64,000 nucleotides of DNA from Rhynchonema sp. JSB1_4 (lineage: Eukaryota; Nematoda; Chromadorea; Monhysterida; Xyalidae): positions 1-64,000 of the forward strand of contig JASAMV010007783.1 in NCBI GenBank assembly GCA_030248065.1, read 5' to 3'. The translations under genes were made by a program, and so were the position numbers. The notes below the pieces were generated by a model, which saw only the letters and a list, made by a program, of their open reading frames with translations, was not told where the DNA came from and made no database searches. This document shows positions 48,105-59,900 of the stretch, piece after piece; the first letter of the stretch is position 1; every line of letters starts with the position of its first letter.

Positions 48105-48974
48105 TTTGTGAGTGTCAGTTAAGAACGGCCATCTTGATAATAATAACAACATCAAGTTTCGAAATATAGTATAGTAATTTTCAGACGTGAACACGAGCGC
48201 AGCGTGCCGCAGTGCGGCGATCAGTCAATCCCGTGGGATAAACAGCTGTGGACAACGATCCCCGGAGAAATCTCCGACTACGACCCAGGCGTGCGTTAGA
48301 TTCGCTTTGAATCGCGAGGCAAAGACGACCAATTCTGGGCGGGCCATTACGGGTCGAAAATGACGAACGCTAAATTAGAATTGGTGTTTGAATGAATGGG
48401 TAAAGCAGAATAGTTCATGATCACGCAATCGCTTTATAAATTATACTTTTTGATGATTTGCTCACGTTTTTTTGGTGATCCATGTACAGCTTTATTCCGT
48501 TCGATCTGCAACCACGAATCTGTGTTGCCATACCACGTCCATATCCCTTAATCTACATATTTGTTTCTGGCGTCAAATATCATCAAATGCTCTGAATAAT
48601 TGTGCTCGCTGGTTCTGGCGAACACCACGCTGTAATACGTGTATAGTATGCAAGGGCTATGTGTGACTTACGATGCAACTGAATGTTTTTTTATGATTGT
48701 GTTGACTTTCATTTTTCGCTTGTGTATTTCCAACTGGCACAGTGATTCATTTGTTGTTTCGACATTCGCATTCAAATCAATTCAGACAGGGATTCTCAAG
48801 CATCGTTTACGAATAAATTTGGCAAAACCCAAAAGTCAAAATCAGATTCAACCTACGCCAAAGGGTTCACTCATCTCCCGCAGTGCTATCTGACCTCGTC
48901 TGCAACATTCTGTCAGAATTTCTGCCAATTTTATCACCACATTCTGACATCCAAGAGCACTGAGTCCGGCTGTT

Positions 48975-51603
48975 ATGATGGGTAACGTATTGTGCACTGG
49001 TCAAGTGATTCAAATTCAATACACCGGGCCCGATCAATTTGAAAAGCTGCCAAATGAAATTCTGCAAAAAATTTTGCTCAACCTCAATGCGAAGCTGTTG
49101 ATCAAGCTGTGCAGATTGGTGTGCAAACGTTGGTACGCGTTACTGGATGAACGAATGTGAGTTGGGTTTGTGCAAGTTCACACTTGTGCGTTAGAAATGC
49201 GGATTGCACACTGACCAAAACTGGTCATGACAGCTAATCAGATATACACGCTTATCTTTATTTGCAGTTTCTGGGTCGAATACTGCTCTGAACGTTGTAT
49301 CACACTGCCTCCACACAAATACTGGAATATTGCATTGCATCCACTCAATTTCTCCAAAATCGCCGTTCACCGTCCATTTCATCGCAACCTGTTGACCAAC
49401 CCCAGTGCTGAACAGGTATGGCCTACGGCACACTAATTTCCCCGACCATGGTACACCAACGCCAGTACATTAATTTCCCATCCGTGTACACTAATTTTTG
49501 CCTAAATGAGCTTTTTATGCAGATTTTTTCCAAGAACGGGCAACAATAGGCCAAATTTTCCTCATCAAACAAAACTCATAAATTTGCGTCTTCCCCCTTC
49601 CCTCCAAGGAGTTACACTAATTTATGGGGTACGCTAATTTCCCTGCCGGACCAGGAACTACACTACTGTACTGTCGGTGATCTCTGATTGTGCTTTCTCC
49701 AATCCTATTGTAAACTTTTGTCACTCGAGCATCTTCATTCGTCCGTAGCCCCACAATCTGAGTGGAAGTCAGCTCGGTATGGCTGCCCAAATACAACACC
49801 GTGCACCCAATGAATGATGATGTGGTTACGATTGCGCTGTGGTACGCATTGATCGGCAAGCAAACACTTGTCCCATTGTAAATGCAGGGCACGGCAGGCT
49901 GGAAGATAGCAGGTTCAGGCATTCGTTGGGCAATCGAGAGTCCCCCCGCCTACTGCTATCCCCACCCGACAGCCACACATTGTTTTGCATCGACCTTTCG
50001 TTGGTGCACGAAGTCGCAAACCGTCGATTTGGTGGCGCTCGGTGTTGAGGTTGTTTATTGAGAGTTTGTTGCCAGTGTGAAGTGCGCAGTGTGTTTTAGG
50101 TTGCCCGTTTCGACCTGCTCTCGCAGATTGGTGATGCACCAGGGCATCGTCAGTGCAGTGAATGCACCACATGGTCGTGTAGGCAACGTTTGCAAAATCC
50201 GAAGTAGTCGTCTGCTGCATCACCTGCGCGTGACTATGACTTGGCAATGCACTATACAGGGGCGTTCGATCGATGCGCCTCACTGTAATGGCAGAATGGG
50301 GGGCAGACTTTTGACATGAAAATTATTCAAGGCGGCCAGTCGGTATTCCGGCCAATCAAAAGAACTTGTTCTGACTCATTCATTTTTTGTCAGCCCTGGC
50401 TGATCGAGTCAGCCCAACCGACGATTCGCTACAGCGAGGACACAGCAGGCAGGGGTGATTGTGCGAGCATCTATCAATTGAGGGTGGAGTTGCGTGGCAA
50501 CAATGGTGTGACCGTGTTGCATGAGTAAGTTGCATTCAGCGCTGTTGTTGCGTCACATACCATACAGATCCCCCGACAAGTAGCGTCCCAGTTATACTGT
50601 CATAAAGAACCGTTCTTTATTTTTCGTGGAAAAAAACGGTTTTTTTTCCGAAAAAAACCGTTTTTTTCCAAATACTTTTCCAGTACTTAAGAACGTAATT
50701 TCGAAAAATATAACAATTTCAGTGCAAAATTTGTTCGAAATGACGAGAGTGCTCTTGAAGAGTGTTGAAGTCAGTCGAAAACACTTGGTTTACACGCTTT
50801 TTGGCCCATTTTGGGCCGGTTAATTTTTGTGCTCGAGCCAATTTTTCACTGAAATCGAAAAACTCATCAGTTTTGCATTACAATTTTTTGGAAAAATTGG
50901 AATAAAGTACCGATATTTTTCCGATCAAAAACCGAAAAGGTACCCACGGAAAAATAAATGGAAAAGTATTCGGGTCTCGGAAAAAAAACGGTTTTTTTCG
51001 GTTTTTTTCGGAAAAAAAACCGGTTTTTTTCCGCCTGCCAGTATAGTCCCAGTGCGCAGCTTTTTTGGCCTACCGCTGTTGACTGCGGTCAACTGCTTCC
51101 CCACCGGATGGCTATGTCCAACACACAAGGTATAGCCGACTGCAGCCCACCGGGGTCAACTGCTTGCTACCGCGGTCACCTGCAGTTGACTGCGGTGGAC
51201 CGCGATAGCTGTTTTTGTGTGCGGTGGCCCACCGCAGTAGCAGGCAATTGTGTGTTAAACATATCAATCCGGCGGGCTCACGGTTGACCGCAGTCAACAG
51301 CGGCAGGTCAAAAAATCCTGCGCACTGGGACGCTACTTGTTGGGGATCTGTACCCACCTGATTTGAAATTCTTTTCTTTTTCATCAGACACAATCCAAAG
51401 CCCGATGTTTCAGACGTGAGCACGAGCATCGTATGCCGCAGTGGTACGATCAGCAATGGACCACGGTTGCCGGAAAGTTCTCCGACTATGCCCCCGGTGT
51501 GCGACGCGTGTACTTTCAGTCACGTGGCAAAGATGAACAATTCTGGGCTGGTCATTATGGGTCGAAAATGACCAATGCTAGATTGGAACTTGTGTTTGAG
51601 TAG
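48975..51603 (+). CDS. F-box protein with FBA domain, copy 3
   Basis: Exons 48,975-49,156; 49,268-49,415; 49,888-50,049; 50,394-50,524; 51,414-51,603 join in frame (270 residues; a second in-frame ATG at 48,978 is equally possible). F-box: FEKLPNEILQKILLNLNAK ... LVCKRW. FBA landmarks: NLLTNPSAEQ, FRWCTKSQTVDLVALG, GDCASIYQLRVEL, SDYAPGVRRVYFQSRGKD and FWAGHYGSKMTN. Exon number and phases match copy 1. No frameshift or stop is seen. Intron 4 is expanded by a TA-flanked foldback with a nested hAT element. The last acceptor is GATGTTTCAG, a recurrent word in this window. Confidence 0.85.
50565..51350. mobile_element. TA-flanked foldback element with a nested hAT element
   Basis: CAGATCCCCCGACAAGTAGC and its near-perfect inverse (GCTACTTGTTGGGGATCTG) end the element, flanked by TA on both sides (Tc1/mariner-like target). 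The arms extend through a GTTGACTGCGGTC palindrome region (51,060-51,300) once the inner element 50,593-51,045 is discounted. No transposase. Confidence 0.8.
50593..51045. mobile_element. Nested TATACTG hAT-type element, TSD GTCCCAGT
   Basis: TATACTG and CAGTATA ends, with GTCCCAGT at 50,585-50,592 and 51,046-51,053. The interior contains inverted AAAAAACGGTTTTTTT blocks, as in 34,866-35,250. Confidence 0.82.
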
Positions 51604-52543
51604 TGGCACGATATTGTGCACTTTCTGTCTTATTCTTTAGATCATACTTTGCTTTTGCTTCAAAATACGCTGTGATGCCTCATCTCAGTTAATTTATCGC
51701 CATTGAGTCGCCTTTCTGGTCCGATTTTCATGTGAAATGTCATATAATATCAAAATGATTAATCACACCCTTCTGCTTTGTGTTCTTGGTGAACTGTTTG
51801 TTCTATCCCAATACTCTGCTGTTCTCAACGTACCTGGTAGTTGTATGATAATCGCTCTTTTGCTAATGTGGTATGAAGTCGGTATTGTTGTGTTATTATG
51901 TTCTCAGCGCGAACATATTATTATAACGCTGGTGTCAACTGTATGCACAATCTGTTGAATTCTGGTCTGTTCTGTTGTACTCGGATTAAGTTCTCATGTT
52001 TATAGAAGTCCCTAGTTGTGTTTGTCTGCTGTCAAACGTTGTTGTAATTGTGTCAAGGTTCGGTCTGATAAATATTGCATTTTATCATTGCCCTGTCGTG
52101 GATTAGATGCAAAAGCGCGCATTGCCAAAGAAAGTTTATCCCAACTTTCTAAGCAACTCATCATATAGGTCCACCGCATCCCTCTCATCCTAGAGTGAGC
52201 CAGACCAACTGCCATAAATGTTTCTGACGTCATTTCGCACTATTACCAGGGGTCACCACCGTGGCACAAAAAGTCGTAAATGGCAAAGTAACACAACTGT
52301 AACTCAAAACACCAAGAATTACGCAAAATGTCAAAGGAAGCAGTAACCCAAGCATGCCTTTGCTTATGTTGCTCATATTGATCCCCTTGGCCGATATTGG
52401 TCTGGTCTTACCTTGAGCACTGAGAGTCATGGTTGTATTGTACCGTACCGTAGCCGCAGTCGATTTTCAATCAATTAGCTCCTGAGTGTGTCTCTGGTAC
52501 GCTGAGACATTACTATGCAAATTTTAAGTACCTATTTATGTTG
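51604..52543. other. Intergenic after the F-box cluster
   Basis: A/T-rich sequence without a frame I can support. Short hydrophobic open frames (for example 51,737-51,958) lack splice context and homology. Confidence 0.4.
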
Positions 52544-52613
52544 ATGAATCCTACTCTGCTGAAACCAAGGAAATGGGCAACGTTGTTTCTTGCTGTTTGT
52601 TTCTTATTCACAG
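52544..52613 (+). CDS. Possible signal-peptide first exon
   Basis: ATG at 52,544 starts a signal-peptide-like frame (basic PRKW, then ATLFLAVCFLFT) ending at a GTAAGG donor in phase 1. It could begin a secreted or membrane protein. I could not trace the next exon with a matching phase. The fragment at 54,353 is a candidate by content but does not match in phase directly. Confidence 0.35.
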
Positions 52614-53406
52614 GTAAGGTAACCACAGCGTTCAATTAAAATGTTTATTTTTCGTCAAAATATATTCTTTTATTCTATCTACTTAGCTTTGCTACTTTTC
52701 CATGCGGATACATGCGGTTCATTTTAGTGCAAGTTTACATTATCGTATTAAGCCCGGTAACTGATCCAATGTAAATACGAATGCATTTCCGTTTTATACC
52801 TTATTTGTTTTTAACTTTTGCTCAGCCAAGAAAGTTTGGCCCAGTTTTGCTACCAACTTTGTTGTTTTGTTCAATTCGTTACTCACTGGTTTGTTATGGC
52901 AAACTCATGGCTGGCGCGTGCATGAGTAAACCCTGAATTTTATTGCTTTGACATGTTTTTATTTTTGCCTCTTTTTTATAAATACAGTCAATGCTCTTTA
53001 TAGTGACATGATCGGTCGGACTATGGTCCATTTTCTTCGCTACAATCAAGATTCACTATAAGACTGGAAACCATAAGGTTAACGGCAGGTCCGGGACGAA
53101 AATAACGCGGAAAAAATATCCACAAAGAGTGTCACCATAAACAGGGCAGACTGTATGTATACGTGTGCTGTTTTACTCAGTGCATGAGCAGATTTTCGGG
53201 CGTGCATGCACTTTTGAGTTTTCATGTTGTGATAATATCGCCTTACTATAGCCGGTGTTCGTTCAATCTATTTATTCCTGCCCTTGGATTCAACAAATCA
53301 TCGATTACCTCTGCTTTAAACCAAAAGTCGCATTACCTGTTTCACAGCAGAAGAGCAGGTATGGTTCTCACCCACCCCACGATAATTTTGAAGGTCAAGT
53401 CAATGG

Positions 53407-53433
53407 AGTAGTAGTAGTAGTAGTAGTAGTAGT
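53407..53433 (+). repeat. (GTA)n microsatellite
   Basis: Nine uninterrupted GTA units. Confidence 0.95.
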
Positions 53434-54352
53434 TTGAACAGTAGATGAAAACTATCCATGTTTGTGAGAAATTAACGGTATTTCGTGATGTACATTTATA
53501 TTTTGTTTATTGATCGTCCTTGAGTAAGTCAAGTGCAAGCCAATGCAGTGTACTCAAACGCAGCGACCGCCAAAACTGTAAAAACTTGCATGAGCTCCGG
53601 CCATGCATTTTTCAACCACTGAATTCGTTCTCATGTCACTATCGCGCGAAATATTGATGTGTAAATTTCGTGCATGATGACATTTATCATTCTACAATGC
53701 GTTTGTAGAACTGCGTACGTTATGTACAAAATCCATCAATATAAACCTGTTTTTAAAGATATTTTATAAATCCATTAGCAGGTGCCCTCCATGGGGTGGT
53801 CCAGGAAACCCCACTTCAACATTGGGTTGAAAGCCGTGGTGTGAAAAACACTTGTGAACTTTTTTATCCATGCGCTAACAAACCTCCTTTTTCCCATAAT
53901 GAAAAACGGACGCATCCACGCTGCATCTATTCACAAGTGCAAACATTAGTCATGTTGGTGCATCTGACCCGATGCATTGTTGTGAACTTGCGGATCGGTC
54001 CGATAATTACTGCAAACGGATGTTACAATGTGCATAAGAAATTATCACCACATTGGGTACTGAGTCAATTGCTCATTCATTTAGCAACGGCATGTGTATT
54101 TATTTTTAACTTCCCTTTGTTTCACACTGTTTGGTTCAAACTGCGTTGGTTTCAACTGTTCAGGAGAGACCCGCACAGAACCAGACCGGGTTTGATTGTT
54201 ACATCAGCCGTAGATGGTTGCGTCCCAAACCGGTTGCGATCACCACAATATGCATACAGCTCAGACCACTATGCAGCTTGTATGGCATTTTCGTAATCCT
54301 TCACACCTTTAGCGGCGCGTAACATTTTATAATTTTGTTGCCATGTTTTTAG

Positions 54353-54522
54353 CGACATTTTCGTTGTGCTCCCACCCAAAGGGATATTCCTCCAATCGGA
54401 TCTGGGACCGATGATATCTTACGCACACTTTTAGGAACCTATGATTTACACAGCTCTTTTCGAAATGATATGATACCACCATCTGGAACTATTGGTTTAA
54501 ACTTTTCTACTCGTTTTTGAAG
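54353..54522 (+). CDS. Possible Cys-loop receptor N-terminal exon fragment
   Basis: After an acceptor-like gtttttag the frame reads ...GTDDILRTLLGTYDLHS... MIPPSGTIGLNFSTRF. The D-x-I-L-x-x-L-L-x-x-Y-D pattern followed by P-x-x-x-x-x-G-x-N resembles the start of the ligand-binding domain of nematode Cys-loop channels. No Cys-loop, TM1-TM4 or further collinear exon was found between here and 56,900, so this could be a relic or a coincidence. Confidence 0.3.
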
Positions 54523-56967
54523 GCCAAACGAGCAAACTACAAGTTATACCAACGTTGGCAGCTCCCAGCAAATGAAAATAAATTGCACTACATTAGTGGC
54601 ACATACGCGCGCAAAAAACTACGAGACTTTAGTGCTCCCAGATCACGAGTGGATATGCATTTCCCAAAGCTTGTATACGCAACTGATGGATTTAGCCAAC
54701 TTTGTTCGTACCGCAAATTCGTTTGGTTCACTGCTTTCTCATTTCGTCGGTAAAGAATTTCGTAGTGTGAAGGATTTCAGACAAGCACTCTTGATTCAGT
54801 GTAAAAATCAGTACAAATTGTACATACTGTACATCTGCATTTTTGGCCTGAAACTTTATCGAACTCGATCAACTGATTTCGCTGATTATAGACTAATCCG
54901 CTACTTTCATAGTCGACACCAAACGACCCCCTGTGTTTCTTGTTCACTTCTTCCTGTCTTTCGCAGTGTTTTACAACAGCACCTGATTATCAGGGATGTT
55001 GTTTATTCGCAAACTCACAATTTTATGGCCGCATATAAACTACAGCAGGCGCTCAACAGATTTGGGTGTTCAATTTATCTTTTTGCACTTTCGGTGTCGG
55101 CAAACACTCCTTTGTTTTTGCTCAACAGTTTGTACCTACTATAGCTGTTTTGCGTTTTTATCAGTTTTACAACTGCGCTCACTTCCTTGGCAGTACGGCA
55201 CGTTGCTTCTGCGCCTGAAGTTTTCGACATAAAGCCCTCGGGCCTCTATTCAAAAAAAGGCGAAAAAATCGGACTTTTTGTTTCATACGTTTTATCCGGA
55301 ATTTTTTTATCAGAGCAAAACTATATGTGGGCTTTCGACGTCTTTGAAAATGATCGCTCAGGTTCAGTGCTGTTATTTCAACTATTTTATGTGCATTTAA
55401 AGGAACGTGCCAGAATTTTTTCAAAAAAGGCGAATTTTTGCCCATACAAACCCCCATGGGCTCAAGTCGGAAACTTTTCGAAATAGAGTCCTCGGAAGTC
55501 TCTATTCTGGGGAGGGCTTCATGTGGTAAATTCCAGTACTTGTATCCTTCTTGTGAACATTAACAGTGTAAGTAAACAACCCCAAGTTCCGTAGTAACTG
55601 AAAGCATCCAAAAGCTTTTGCGTTCCGATGTGTGTTGTTTGTCTTGAAGTTGTGTTGACCAGCAGACCTGATTTCAACGGAGTCCAATGAAAAACTGCTC
55701 GTGTGTGTGGTGCTGACAGTTTTTTACTATGTTCCCCCACGAAAGTATGTGATTCTGTTCTTTTGATAGATTTTGTTATGCACATCAAATGCTCCGTCCG
55801 TGGAGTCATTTCGAGCTCTCAGTCTCAGCTATTTTCGTCTTCAGCTGTACTTTATCCACCGTAAATGCCCTTGTGTAAACAAATTCCCTATGTTACATAC
55901 TGTCTGTCACCATGTATGTGGCTGCATAACTGATTGATCAGACATCCAGCTTTCTGTCTGGGAGACTTGAATATCAAGTGGCTTATGTGCGTGTACAATC
56001 ACTCGCAATGACAACCACTCAAAACAATCACTTTGCAAACCATAGGCAACTGTAATCCCGCAAAGCATATCAACTTTGTTCAACCTTTTGTCAAAACCCA
56101 ATAATCTGCAATCCGGGCAGTATTGAAACTTTTGTTACAGATGCTGTAAGCCATGTACGTACATATACTGTATGAGTTTTGGGTGTGCTACCATTTTGCT
56201 GTCTGTGGTGAACACAATTGTGAAGTCTAGTTAGTGGAGTCATAACCCCAAGAACGTTAATCAATGCCACTTGTGGTGAGGTGAGGTGTGTTGTGGATTA
56301 AACCCACAGTCGGTAAAGTGGTCTAAAATCCAAGAGATACAGTACTTATATGTAGAGACAGTTACTCCTCACAAAACAAACAGTCACTTTTTTCGGCATA
56401 TCATTGTCACGCCATCGTGTGGTGTGCGTATCACACTCAAAAATAAAACCTAAGGCATCCACAGGTTCGTCTGGAAATCATAGGTTGTTTGTTGTTTCCA
56501 AAGTTCTTAGATTCATCTGTCTTATTCTGTGAACTGAAGAGACCAAAATATGGCATTCCATGAATCACGCTTGTTTGCACCGCAGTACCAGAAAACAGAT
56601 CACTTGCATTTGAATTTTGTGGACAGGTTGCAACTCCGGTGCTGTAATGTTTAGCTAAATGTGTTCAATGTTATCAAGTTCCACTTTGTCAACGTCAGGT
56701 TTTTTAATGACGTTGCGTTTATGCGTTTTTTACTTCACTTTCTGGGAGTTGCTGCTTTTTCAAACAGTGCAGCGCGGCTGGTTTGCTAATCTTATTGACA
56801 AAGTGTTCATGGATGCCTGCCTCGTTCATAATTTCTATTTAACGTCAGCTTTTGAAACTGGATTTTTGTCCGCTCAATCCTACAGCACTCAATTTCTTTC
56901 AGATACACTGCATCTGATTTCGGTTCAGTCTGTTTAGCGGCCGAAATCGAAGCCATCTTTTCCCAAA
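54523..56967. other. Unassigned region upstream of the transporter gene
   Basis: An open frame of 190 codons at 54,572-55,144 has no motif or codon pattern I trust. The stretch 55,228-55,495 is bounded by similar inverted cctctatt / aatagagtcc words and may be a decayed element. No promoter motif is obvious before the ATG at 56,968. Confidence 0.35.
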
Positions 56968-59900
56968 ATGCATGAAATCATCAAGTATTTGGGTAATTTT
57001 GGCAAATACCAGGCCTTTCTCTACGCACTCTTGCTCGTGCCTGGATTCTTGGGCGGATCCACGACGTTGATGTTCTCTTGGACTGGATTTTCACCCGATG
57101 TCAGGTTTGTGGACGTCGCTGTGTCAGGAAATGAGCATCATTAGCTGACAAGGTCAAATGCGGTCACTGCCAGCGACGAAATCTCGTCTGTCCGTCAAAG
57201 TGAAAACGGGTGGAAACGGCAAAATTCAGTGCACGAGTCAAGTATAGCTGATGTGACTATGATCAACTGATTATTAGTTGCATTGCATCAAATGAAACAT
57301 ATACACACGCACACCTAGTACATAAACGGGCATGGATGGGAGGATAACGAAGGCCTCAAACACGAAGACAATGTTTGGTGGTGAGAGAACTTCGCCAGTT
57401 TCTTCAAAAGTATGTGCTACTGCGTTCACTGATCGTTTATCCAGAATCTGATGTTTCACACACACAGATGTTGTATCCCGCAATACGACGGCGACGACTG
57501 CAGTGCGCCGTACAGCAATGTGAAGACACGCAACTTCACGCATTTGTACGACCCGTCCAATTACTGTCATCGTTGCGAGTACGGCTCGAAGGGACAATGC
57601 ACCAAGGCAGAGTCGACACTCTGTGAGGGATTGGGTACCATCTATGACAACGAGACTGCACTCGTTGAGGACTCGGTCACTATATTGGTCGGTTGGGGGG
57701 AGGGGGGCGTTTGGGTTTATTGGGGTATCAAACTTGATGACCGAATTGGACCGAATTGGGTACCTGCGTTGGTCACATGACTTAAAGGGTCTCCGCCATA
57801 TATATGCGATCGAAACCAATCTCAATGGGACTTGGCACCGTAAGTGGGCTTGGTCTAAAACACTCACGGCCAAGAAAATTTTTGCCCATATCAGCTCCCT
57901 GTCTGAGCCAGGAGGGCGGAAAGGTAAAAAATTTTGACCCTACCTCAGCACCTTGAAATTAAAATATCGATATGTTTGGCATGTTCTCAGTGGGCAGTTT
58001 GGTCACAAATCTTTCATAAACGCCTTGGCACTAATTTAGAACCACATTCACATTTTTGGCACTATCACAGCTCGCGCTATTTTGCCAAAACCACATAAAT
58101 TTTCGAAAAAAAATTTTCCGTTGTATTTTTGGGTCACATAGAAAGCACACAGAGTTTTTATATAAAGTAGGCAAAAAAGCCCGTATATCGGCGGCCTTCA
58201 CAATGCATGCGGGTTGCGGGTTGCGGGCCACAACCGCCCCCAACCCGCACTGTGCATTGTGAAGACACAAGAAAAGCGGGTTGCGGGTCGCGGATTGCGG
58301 GCCAGGCCGGCCCGCACCCGCAACCCCACGCAGAGTGTCCTTCACATAGCAGCGTGCGGGTTGCGGATTGCGGGCCAAATCGGCCCGCAACCCGCATTTT
58401 CTCGATTAGAACTGATCCTATTTTTTTGCGGGTTTGGGTCCCCAGCGCATGCTCGGATGGTTGATTTTTGTTGACCCATTGCTCAGAGAGAACAAGTTTT
58501 CGACTCTCTATGTGTTTTCGATGTTGCAGAATTCCAAGAACAGTGTGCCAAGCATTACACGCTTATCTTTATTTGCGCAATCAATTTGCATGCTAAATTT
58601 GTACAGATTTCTTCTGAAACTTTCGTGCTCAGCTTTCCAAACAACTGAAAACAACGAGAATCTGCAATCCCATTGTGTCCAAAACGGAGTGCACGTGTTT
58701 ATATGTATAGGCAATCCATCGGCTCATGGCACTTTTTATACACACAGCGCATCCAGCAGCACACGCCATTTTCTAAACAAGATGTGCACTTTGGGCGAGT
58801 GCCATACTTTGATGGCCGACTTTTAAATGTACCGATGAATTTGCTTCAAGGTTTGATACTTCCTCATGTTTTGAAAATTTTTATCACCGCTTGAAACTTC
58901 GGTTGTCTCCAGACAAGGACAATATAATCGGTATTTGTTGGTCGTCTTAAAATCAGTACACGATACTAAAACTCAATAGTAGATATTGGTCGCACAATGA
59001 CCACATAAGAATTCATCAAATCATTCCTGATTTTCACATTCAGTCATTCTTAACCGCTGTGCTATTTGTGACTCTCACAAAACATTTTCACCTGAAAATA
59101 AACCAGAAGAGCACCTATAGGCAATCCGCCAGCTCATGGCACTCCACACACACAGGCTGCACGCTAAATTACTGCCGTCAATGAGTGCATCTACTTTTCG
59201 GCAGCTATCCGTTGAAACATCCCCAAATTTTGCGACAGTGCAGAGATGTGTTATGTCAAGCAGCTTATGAAAACCAGGTAATTTTAAAAGTCGGCCATCA
59301 AAGTATGGCACTCGCCCAAAGTGCACATCTTGTTCAGAAAATGGCGCGTGCTGCTGCATGCGCGCTGTGTATAAAAAGTGCCATGAGCCGATGGATTGCC
59401 CATACATTGCTGCGGGTCTAAAACATTTTGTAGACTGCATGCCTTGTGTGCGATCGCGCAACGCAACGTCACTGCCCTGTCACTTTCCTGCTTCAGGATT
59501 CAGGAAAAAAATTTGACCAATTTTTGTAAACTTTTTGTGCGACCAGTATCTAAACATGTTTTTCGAAGTCAGTATTGACAAAGAAGAACTCATGAATGTT
59601 ATTCTTTGTGACGTTTCCTAAACTCCTCTTCGCCCGCAACCCGCATTTTTTTGGTTTCACAATGCACCCGCATGCGGGCAAGGAACTGCGGGTTGCGGGT
59701 TTGCTTCAATTAGAACTTCTGGCCCGCAACCCGCACATTGCATTGTGAAACCTAGTGCGGATTCAATTTTTGCGGGCCCGCATTACCTCGGCCCGCAACC
59801 CGCAACCCGCATGCATTGTGAAGGCCGCCATCGTGCTATTCAAGCGATCAATGACCAATATTCCACCGCTGATAAGTTTCGATAAAAGCTCGCTCAACTG

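Larger units (their letters stand above)
46924..48395 (+). pseudogene. F-box/FBA pseudogene, copy 2
   Basis: All five exons of the neighbouring F-box/FBA genes can be aligned (46,924-~47,092; ~47,172-47,307; ~47,649-47,810; ~47,875-47,994; ~48,185-48,395). The copy is broken by a one-base loss in the F-box around 47,061 (premature TGA 47,075-47,077), a frameshift in exon 2 near 47,208, another near 47,772 in the W-C-T-K block, and an in-frame TAG at 48,297-48,299 where the other copies encode Tyr-Ile or Arg-Val. Introns hold a foldback (47,350-47,572) and a small hAT MITE (48,021-48,104). Exons 4-5 remain close to copy 1, so inactivation looks fairly recent. Confidence 0.82.

Noticed and set aside
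53796..54296. 166-codon open frame
   Set aside because: No motif and a mixed-character translation; an acceptor-like tgttcag lies within it at ~54,158-54,164, but no consistent gene model could be built.
54572..55144. 190-codon open frame
   Set aside because: No recognisable domain, signal or splice context; composition is like the surrounding A/T-rich DNA. Possible but unsupported.
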